Assembly: GCA_020161215.1 (NCBI GenBank)
Contig: JAIUOM010000002.1
Span: 19,892-83,891 of the forward strand
Direction: 5' to 3'
DNA from: Pseudomonadota bacterium
Lineage (GTDB): Bacteria > Pseudomonadota > Gammaproteobacteria > Burkholderiales > Burkholderiaceae_C
Length of the DNA stretch: 64,000 nucleotides
Shown here piece by piece: positions 59,001-64,000 of this stretch; the stretch's first letter is position 1; every line of letters starts with the position of its first letter. Below the pieces are notes generated by a model, which saw only the letters and a program-made list of their open reading frames with translations, did no database searches and was not told the origin of the DNA. Both the position numbers and the translations under genes were made by a program.

Positions 59001-59016
59001 TGGCACCATCGTGGCT
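59001..59016 (+). promoter_or_regulatory. Weaker sigma-54-like element towards ureA
   Basis: TGGCAC-CATCG-TGGCT: the -24 GG and the -12 GC are kept, with one mismatch in TTGC. It lies 177 bp before ureA. Confidence 0.45.
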
Positions 59017-59192
59017 CGCCGGCTGCCCCGCTGGCGGGCGTGGCGCACCTGGGCCGTGTTGCCGCGCACCGTCCACAGGCGCGCATGCACCGCGCTGGGT
59101 CGATGGGCCACGTTCGCGCACCAAGGTGGGGAATGACACCGCGGTTCAGGCGCGGTGCAGGCTGGCCCGCATCTTGCTGCAACTGGATCACC

Positions 59193-59495
59193 ATGGAACT
59201 GACCCCACGCGAAAAAGACAAGCTGCTGCTGTTCACCGCCGCCTTGCTGGCCGAGCGGCGCAAGGCACGCGGGCTGAAGCTCAACTACCCCGAGGCGGTG
59301 GCGCTGATCTCGGCCTTTGTGATGGAGGGCGCGCGCGACGGGCGCAGCGTGGCCGAGCTGATGAGCGCGGGCCGCGAGGTGCTGACGCGCGACGAGGTGA
59401 TGGACGGCGTGGCCGAAATGATTCCCGACATCCAGGTCGAGGCCACCTTTCCCGACGGCACCAAGCTGGTTTCGGTGCACCAGCCGATCGTCTGA
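59193..59495 (+). CDS. ureA: Urease subunit gamma
   Basis: 100-residue structural subunit of nickel urease, (UreABC)3. Conserved [23 protein letters not shown] and [12 protein letters not shown] motifs. The ATG at 59193 gives the standard length; the upstream extension is non-coding. It starts the plus-strand urease run. Confidence 0.97.
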   Translation: MELTPREKDKLLLFTAALLAERRKARGLKLNYPEAVALISAFVMEGARDGRSVAELMSAGREVLTRDEVMDGVAEMIPDIQVEATFPDGTKLVSVHQPIV

Positions 59496-59544
59496 TTTTT
59501 TTGTTTTTCGGTGCCATGCCGGCGCCAATACACGGGAGTTTGCT

Positions 59545-59721
59545 ATGAAAAAGAGATTCGCAAGATGGCCGATCCTGGCCGCCACCACGCTGCCCGTGCT
59601 GGCGTGGGCGCACGAAGGGCATGGCCTGGGGGGCGGGCACTGGCACGCCACCGACGCCTGGGGTTTCGTGGCGTTCGGCGTGGCCGCCGCCGTGGCCTTC
59701 TGGTACTTCCGGCGCAAGTAA
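59545..59721 (+). CDS. Small His-rich membrane protein between ureA and ureB
   Basis: 58 residues: a signal-type helix ([16 protein letters not shown]), a His/Gly segment [18 protein letters not shown], and a C-terminal transmembrane helix ([15 protein letters not shown]) ending RRK. The ATG has GGGAG upstream, and ureB starts 10 bp after its stop, so it is surely in the operon. It has no assigned family that I recognise. The histidines suggest metal contact, maybe nickel. It is too short for many gene callers. Confidence 0.8.
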   Translation: MKKRFARWPILAATTLPVLAWAHEGHGLGGGHWHATDAWGFVAFGVAAAVAFWYFRRK

Positions 59722-59731
59722 GGGGTGCGCC

Positions 59732-60037
59732 ATGACGCCTGGTGAACTGCTGATCGATGCCGGCGAGCACCCGCTCAACCCCGGCCGGCGCACCCTGACC
59801 CTGGTGGTCAGGAACACGGGTGATCGTCCCATCCAGGTCGGCTCGCACTACCACTTTGCCGAGACCAACGCGGCGCTGGACTTCGACCGCGCCGCCGCGC
59901 GCGGCATGCGGCTGAACATCGGCTCGGGCCTGGCGGTGCGCTTCGAGCCCGGCCAGCAGCGCACGGTGGAACTGGTGGACTACGCCGGCGACCGCGTGGT
60001 GCACGGTTTTCGCGGCCGGGTTGGCGGGGCGCTCTGA
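59732..60037 (+). CDS. ureB: Urease subunit beta
   Basis: 101-residue structural subunit; [37 protein letters not shown] and [12 protein letters not shown] are the family blocks. The ATG at 59732 has an AAGGGG site 8 bp upstream. It is separated from ureC by 104 bp that hold repeat copy R13. Confidence 0.97.
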   Translation: MTPGELLIDAGEHPLNPGRRTLTLVVRNTGDRPIQVGSHYHFAETNAALDFDRAAARGMRLNIGSGLAVRFEPGQQRTVELVDYAGDRVVHGFRGRVGGAL

Positions 60038-60050
60038 ACCCGAATTCTTG

Positions 60051-60110
60051 AAGAAAACCACAGAATCCCGGCACCGGTACATCCTGAGTAGCTATTTAAT
60101 TCATAGCTGA
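60051..60110 (-). repeat. Dispersed 58-bp repeat, copy R13 (ureB-ureC gap)
   Basis: Minus orientation: AACCACAGAATCCCGGCACC on the left, GTAGCTATTTAATTCATAGC on the right. It splits ureB from ureC within the operon. Confidence 0.7.
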
Positions 60111-60141
60111 ATCTGCCCAACACCCACGAGGAACACGCTCC

Positions 60142-61860
60142 ATGGCCACGCTTTCCCGCCGCGCCTACGCCGAAATTTACGGCCCCACCGTGGGCGACCG
60201 CGTGCGCCTGGCCGACACCGAGCTGGTGGTCGAGGTCGAGCAGGACTTCACCTTGCGCGCCGGCGGCTACGGCGAGGAAGTGAAGTTCGGTGGCGGCAAG
60301 ACCATCCGCGACGGCATGGCGCAAAGCCAGCGCACGCGCGAGCAGGGGGCCATGGACAGCGTCATCACCAACGCGCTCATCATCGACCACTGGGGCATCG
60401 TCAAGGCCGACCTGGGCTTGAAGGACGGGCGCATCGCCGCCATCGGCAAGGCCGGCAACCCCGACACGCAGCCCGGCGTGGACATCGTCATCGGCCCTGG
60501 CACCGAAATCATCGCCGGCGAGGGGCACATCCTGACGGCCGGCGGCGTGGATACGCACATCCACTTCATCTGCCCGCAACAAATCGAGGAGGCCCTGGCC
60601 AGCGGCATCACCACGATGATTGGCGGCGGCACCGGCCCGGCCACCGGCACCCTGGCCACCACCTGCACGCCCGGGCCCTGGCACATGGCGCGCATGCTGC
60701 AGGCGGCCGAGGCTTTTCCGATGAACCTGGGCTTTCTGGGCAAGGGCAACGCCAGCTTGCCCGGCGCGCTGCGCGAGCAGGTGCACGCCGGCGCCATTGG
60801 CCTGAAGCTGCACGAAGACTGGGGCACCACGCCGGCGGCCATCGACAACTGCCTGTCGGTGGCCGAGGAACTGGACGTGCAGGTCGCCATCCACACCGAC
60901 ACGCTGAACGAAAGCGGCTTTGTCGAGGACACCGTGGCCGCCTTCAAGGGCCGCACCATCCACACCTTTCACACCGAAGGCGCGGGCGGCGGCCATGCGC
61001 CCGACATCCTGAAGGTGGTGGGCGAGGCCAACGTGCTGCCCAGCTCCACCAACCCGACGCGGCCCTACACCGTCAACACGCTCGACGAGCACGTCGACAT
61101 GCTGATGGTGTGCCACCACCTGGACGCCGCCATCGCCGAGGACCTGGCCTTTGCCGAAAGCCGCATCCGCAAGGAAACCATCGCCGCCGAGGACATCCTG
61201 CACGACCTGGGCGCCATCAGCATCTTCTCCAGCGACAGCCAGGCCATGGGCCGGGTCGGCGAGGTGGTGCTGCGCTGCTGGCAGACCGCGCACAAGATGA
61301 AGGTGCAGCGCGGCGCGCTGCCTGGCGACGGCGCGCGCAACGACAACTTCCGCGCCAAGCGCTACGTGGCCAAGTACACCATCAACCCAGCCATCACCCA
61401 CGGCATCGCGCACGAGGTGGGCAGCGTCGAAGTCGGCAAATGGGCCGACCTGGTGCTGTACAAGCCGGCCTTCTTTGGCGTCAAGCCGGCCCTGATCTTG
61501 AAGGGCGGGCAGATCGCCATGGCCGCCATGGGCGACCCCAACGCCAGCATCCCCACGCCGCAGCCGGTGCACTACCGCCCCATGTTCGGCGCCTTTGGCG
61601 GCGCGCGCGCCGCCGCCAGCCTGACCTTTGTCTCGAGCCACGCGCTGGCCGCCGACCTGGGGCGCCAACTGGGCCTGACCAAACGCCTGGTCGCCGTGCG
61701 CGGCACGCGCCGCATCGGCAAGCGCGACATGGTGCACAACGCGCTCACGCCGCGCATGGAGATCGACGCCCAGACCTATGCGGTGCGCGCCGATGGCGAA
61801 CTGCTGACCTGCGAGCCGGCCACCGTGCTGCCGATGGCGCAGCGCTATTTCCTGTTCTAG
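60142..61860 (+). CDS. ureC: Urease subunit alpha (catalytic)
   Basis: 572-residue nickel amidohydrolase that hydrolyses urea to ammonia and carbamate. Nickel ligands: His139 and His141 (THIHF), carbamylated Lys222 (GLKLHEDW), His251 (IHTDT), His277 (FHTEG), and the flap VCHHLD with its catalytic histidine. Length is normal, and no active-site residue is missing. GAGGAAC precedes the ATG. Confidence 0.98.
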   Translation: MATLSRRAYAEIYGPTVGDRVRLADTELVVEVEQDFTLRAGGYGEEVKFGGGKTIRDGMAQSQRTREQGAMDSVITNALIIDHWGIVKADLGLKDGRIAAIGKAGNPDTQPGVDIVIGPGTEIIAGEGHILTAGGVDTHIHFICPQQIEEALASGITTMIGGGTGPATGTLATTCTPGPWHMARMLQAAEAFPMNLGFLGKGNASLPGALREQVHAGAIGLKLHEDWGTTPAAIDNCLSVAEELDVQVAIHTDTLNESGFVEDTVAAFKGRTIHTFHTEGAGGGHAPDILKVVGEANVLPSSTNPTRPYTVNTLDEHVDMLMVCHHLDAAIAEDLAFAESRIRKETIAAEDILHDLGAISIFSSDSQAMGRVGEVVLRCWQTAHKMKVQRGALPGDGARNDNFRAKRYVAKYTINPAITHGIAHEVGSVEVGKWADLVLYKPAFFGVKPALILKGGQIAMAAMGDPNASIPTPQPVHYRPMFGAFGGARAAASLTFVSSHALAADLGRQLGLTKRLVAVRGTRRIGKRDMVHNALTPRMEIDAQTYAVRADGELLTCEPATVLPMAQRYFLF

Positions 61861-61868
61861 GGCCGGTG

Positions 61869-62342
61869 ATGGCGCTGCACATCCGGCCCGACGACCTGCG
61901 CGACCCGTGCGTCGTGCTGTTCCTGGAAGAGCACCTGGCGGACATGCGCCGGGTGTCGCCACCGGAGTGTGTGCACGCGCTGGATCTGGCGGCCTTGAGG
62001 CGACCCGAGATCCGGTTTTGGTGTGGGTGGCTGGACGACGCGGGCGATGAAACCCTGGTCGCCACCGCCGCGCTGAAGCGGCTGGACGCCGGGCACGCCG
62101 AATTGAAATCCATGCGCACGGCCCCGGCGCTGCGCGGACAGGGCGTCGCGCGGCACCTGCTGGCGCACGTGTTGGCGCACGCCCGCGCGCAGGGTGTTCG
62201 GCGCCTGAGCCTGGAAACCGGCGTCCCGGCGTTTTTCGCGCCCGCGCACCGGCTGTACCTGGCCAGCGGATTCGTCGACTGTGGACCGTTCGGCGACTAC
62301 CGACCCGATCCGTTCAGCCGCTTCATGAGTCTGGCGCTGTGA
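61869..62342 (+). CDS. GNAT-family N-acetyltransferase
   Basis: 157-residue acetyl-CoA-dependent acyltransferase. The CoA-binding loop is RGQGVARHLL (R-G-x-G-x-A), followed by the typical LYLASGFVDCGPFGDY end, as in members with ribosomal or small-molecule targets. The substrate is unknown. It lies 8 bp after ureC on the same strand, so it probably is in the urease transcript. A GTG three bases earlier is an alternative start. Confidence 0.88.
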   Translation: MALHIRPDDLRDPCVVLFLEEHLADMRRVSPPECVHALDLAALRRPEIRFWCGWLDDAGDETLVATAALKRLDAGHAELKSMRTAPALRGQGVARHLLAHVLAHARAQGVRRLSLETGVPAFFAPAHRLYLASGFVDCGPFGDYRPDPFSRFMSLAL

Positions 62343-62359
62343 GGTCGCCGTGCGCGCCC

Positions 62360-62761
62360 TCAGAGGGCTTGCAGGTGCTGGCGCAGCCAGCCGGCGTAGG
62401 CCTCTTCGCTCATGTCGCCGGCGGCAAGTTGGAGCATGGTGAGGGTGACGCCGGCGTCGTCCGCGGTCAGGGCGATGCCATTGAGCGCCAGAAACAATTC
62501 CGCTGCCACGTAGGCGGTGCGCTTGTTGCCATCCACGAAAGGGTGATTGCGCGCAACGCCAAAGGCGTAGGCGGCAGCCAGTTGGGCCGCATCCGGCTCG
62601 CCATAAACCACCAGATGCTGCGGACGGGCGATGGCCGAGGCCAGCAGACCCGCATCACGCAGGCCCGTGCCGCCGCCGTGCTCGGCGATCTGCTCGTCGT
62701 GCACGGCCAGCAGGATGTCCTGCGTCACCCAGACCCAGGCTTGGTTGGCGGCGCGGGTCAT
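62360..62761 (-). CDS. Doc-type (Fic fold) toxin of a toxin-antitoxin pair
   Basis: 133-residue death-on-curing protein. The Doc/Fic active motif HPFVDGNKR lies at residues 73-81, with His, Asp and Arg all present. Doc of phage P1 phosphorylates EF-Tu; the target here is inferred. It overlaps the antitoxin gene by four bases. The pair is on the minus strand within the urease gene run. Confidence 0.92.
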   Translation of the reverse strand: MTRAANQAWVWVTQDILLAVHDEQIAEHGGGTGLRDAGLLASAIARPQHLVVYGEPDAAQLAAAYAFGVARNHPFVDGNKRTAYVAAELFLALNGIALTADDAGVTLTMLQLAAGDMSEEAYAGWLRQHLQAL

Positions 62762-63018
62762 TTGGCCAACTCGCGCAGCACGTTGCGGCGCTTGCGCATG
62801 ATCTCGCGCGCCACCGCCATCTGCTGGGCAAAGGTGTCGTCGTACGCACGCAGGGTCACGCCATCGCTCAGCTCGGTGACAAACAGCGAATCGCCCTTGC
62901 CCACCTTCAGCTGCGCCAGCACCTCCTTGGGCAGGATCACGCCCAGCGAATTGCCGATCTGCGTCACCTTCAGCGCGGTGGTGGCGGGTGCGGCAGCGGG
63001 TTGGGGCTTGGCGTTCAT
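62758..63018 (-). CDS. AbrB/MazE-type antitoxin
   Basis: 86 residues with a swapped-hairpin AbrB DNA-binding domain (KVTQIGNSLGVILPKEVLAQL) and a C-terminal helical tail (TFAQQMAVAREIMRKRRNVL) that would neutralise the toxin. Overlap with the Doc gene suggests coupled translation. An AT-rich stretch with ATAACAATTGTTAT inverted symmetry (about 63040-63053) just upstream is a possible operator. Confidence 0.88.
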   Translation of the reverse strand: MNAKPQPAAAPATTALKVTQIGNSLGVILPKEVLAQLKVGKGDSLFVTELSDGVTLRAYDDTFAQQMAVAREIMRKRRNVLRELAK

Positions 63019-63039
63019 GGCGGGTGCTCTGGTGGTATC

Positions 63040-63054
63040 GTTATAACAATTGTT
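63040..63054. promoter_or_regulatory. Inverted repeat upstream of the antitoxin gene
   Basis: The sequence TATAACAATTGTTATA is a perfect palindrome in an otherwise GC-rich area, between the divergent antitoxin and ureE genes. AbrB-type antitoxins often bind such sites to repress their own operon. Confidence 0.5.
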
Positions 63055-63086
63055 ATATTAACCTGTTGTCTCTCCAGCCGCAATCC

Positions 63087-63632
63087 ATGCTCACCGCCAA
63101 CAAACTCATGCCCCAAGGTCTCGGTCTGGCGCCGGTGCTGCTCAGGCGAGCCGCCACCGTGGAGCTGGACTGGGACGTGCGCCAGAAAAGCCGCTTTTCG
63201 ATCACCGATTCGGGCGGCCGCGACATCGGTGTGTTTCTGCCGCGCGGCAGCGTGCTGCGCGGCGGCGATGTGCTGGTGGCCGAGGACGGTTCGCTGATCC
63301 GCGTGCTGGCCGCGCCGCAGCCGGTGCTGCGCATCACGCATTGCGCGGCGCACGGCTCGCCGTTCGATCTGCTGCGCGCGGCGTATCACCTCGGCAACCG
63401 GCACGTGAGCATCGAGCTGAAGCCCGATCACCTGCAGATCGAGCCGGACCACGTGCTGGCGCAGATGCTGCGCCACATGCACCTGATCGTCAGCGAGACG
63501 AATGCGCCGTTCGAGCCCGAAGCGGGCGCTTACGCGGCGGCGCACGATCACGGCCATGCTCATGGGCACGATCACGGACATGCGCATGATCACGGCCATG
63601 AGCACCACCATCACCACGACCACGAGCACTGA
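63087..63632 (+). CDS. ureE: Urease accessory protein UreE with His-rich tail
   Basis: 181-residue nickel metallochaperone that hands Ni(II) to the UreDFG complex. The N-terminal peptide-binding domain and the metal domain ([27 protein letters not shown], in pieces) are complete, and the last 29 residues (153-181) contain 17 histidines. The ATG at 63087 is where similarity begins. The final 35 bases also encode the start of ureF in another frame. Confidence 0.94.
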   Translation: MLTANKLMPQGLGLAPVLLRRAATVELDWDVRQKSRFSITDSGGRDIGVFLPRGSVLRGGDVLVAEDGSLIRVLAAPQPVLRITHCAAHGSPFDLLRAAYHLGNRHVSIELKPDHLQIEPDHVLAQMLRHMHLIVSETNAPFEPEAGAYAAAHDHGHAHGHDHGHAHDHGHEHHHHHDHEH

Positions 63633-64000
63633 CGCCGCCGCGCTGCTGCAGCTGATGTGGCTGGCCTCGCCGGCGCTGCCGGTGGGTGGCTTCAGCTACT
63701 CGGAAGCACTGGAAGCGGCGGTGGACAGCGGCCGCGTCACGAACGAAACCGGGGCCGCGCGCTGGCTGCTTCACCAGCTGCAGCTGAGCCTGGCGCGCAG
63801 CGAACTGCCGCTGCTGGCGCAGGCCATCGCCGCTTGGCGCGCCGGCGATGCGGCGCGGGTGAAATCGCTGAACGACTGGGTGCTCGCCACGCGCGAATCG
63901 CGTGAGCTGCGCGCCCAGGCCGAGCAGATGGGCCGCTCGATGCTGGAGTGGCTGAAGAACCGATCCGCCGCCGACGAGCGCATCGCGATGCTCGCGGCCT
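63598..64000 (+). CDS. ureF: Urease accessory protein UreF (3' end outside window)
   Basis: 134 codons visible; the gene runs off the right edge. [21 protein letters not shown] is the UreF signature (given as [15 protein letters not shown]). The start at 63598 overlaps the ureE His-tail in the +1 frame, so ureE CAC codons are read as a Thr-rich leader, [13 protein letters not shown] later ATG at 63652 would remove this leader. UreF binds UreD and UreG during nickel insertion. Confidence 0.9.
   Translation, partial: MSTTITTTTSTDAAALLQLMWLASPALPVGGFSYSEALEAAVDSGRVTNETGAARWLLHQLQLSLARSELPLLAQAIAAWRAGDAARVKSLNDWVLATRESRELRAQAEQMGRSMLEWLKNRSAADERIAMLAA

Larger units (their letters stand above)
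58822..59192. other. 371-bp divergent urtA / ureA regulatory region
   Basis: No gene seen. It holds a sigma-54-type promoter towards urtA, a weaker one towards ureA, a possible NtrC half-site TGCACC (59086-59091) and an inverted repeat CACCGCG / CGCGGTG (59137-59157). Confidence 0.65.

Noticed and set aside
63540-63630. CAC/CAT-rich tract as a stand-alone microsatellite
   Set aside because: It encodes the functional histidine tail of UreE; the units are irregular.

Overview
The window is GC-rich, densely coded DNA that looks like the chromosome of a betaproteobacterium of the Burkholderiales, most likely Comamonadaceae (inference from gene content and order: gpmA-ctpA-moeB, cysS-ppiA-ppiB-lpxH, petABC-sspA-sspB, pilBCD-coaE-zapD-yacG, dciA/secA/argJ, the box benzoate cluster, and urt-ure). 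No prophage, insertion sequence, integrase, CRISPR array or rRNA is visible. One tRNA gene (Thr, TGT) is present.

Layout. 1-32 kb is a housekeeping backbone: a MoeB/ThiF fragment, an S41 protease, gpmA, rhodanese-grxC-secB-gpsA, accA, a 3-methyladenine glycosylase, cysS, two cyclophilins, lpxH, mtfA, a DegS/DegP-like protease, a Nif3-like protein with a poly-glycine insertion, pdxA, mscL, the cytochrome bc1 operon petABC, sspAB, tRNA-Thr, dciA, secA, argJ, a DUF815 ATPase, mutT, and the type IV pilus assembly genes pilBCD with coaE, zapD and yacG. 32-40 kb is the aerobic CoA-dependent benzoate (box) cluster: a benzoate-CoA ligase divergent from boxR-boxC-boxB-boxA, with TGCA-type operators placed on recognisable promoters. 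40-52.4 kb holds ureD, then an iron-uptake block (hemP-exbD-exbB-tonB, bfd, an FMN alpha-hydroxyacid oxidase, a PiuC-like hydroxylase and a TonB-dependent receptor) with two Fur-box-like sites, a SLAC1/TehA-type transporter and an NMT1/TauA-type ABC transporter. 52.4-64 kb has bacterioferritin, the urea ABC transporter urtABCDE, and the urease genes ureA-(small His-rich protein)-ureB-ureC, a GNAT protein, a Doc/AbrB-type toxin-antitoxin pair, ureE and a truncated ureF.

How it works together. Benzoate would be activated by the ligase, epoxidised by BoxA/BoxB and ring-opened by BoxC, with BoxR controlling both arms. Urea is imported by UrtABCDE, whose promoter has a textbook sigma-54 element, and is hydrolysed by the nickel urease matured by UreD/E/F. 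Iron genes look Fur-controlled.

The most unusual feature is a family of about 58-bp dispersed repeats. I find 13 copies in both orientations: an AT-rich stem-loop of the type AGCTAT..ATAGCT, a spacer, a GCGCCGGC core, then GGCC plus an A/T tail. They sit almost only between genes, but several supply functional signals. One contains the gpsA start codon and first codons, one encodes the N-terminus of the glycosylase, and others carry the stop codons of yacG and urtD or sit immediately before the starts of pdxA, the DUF815 ATPase and the ABC ATPase.
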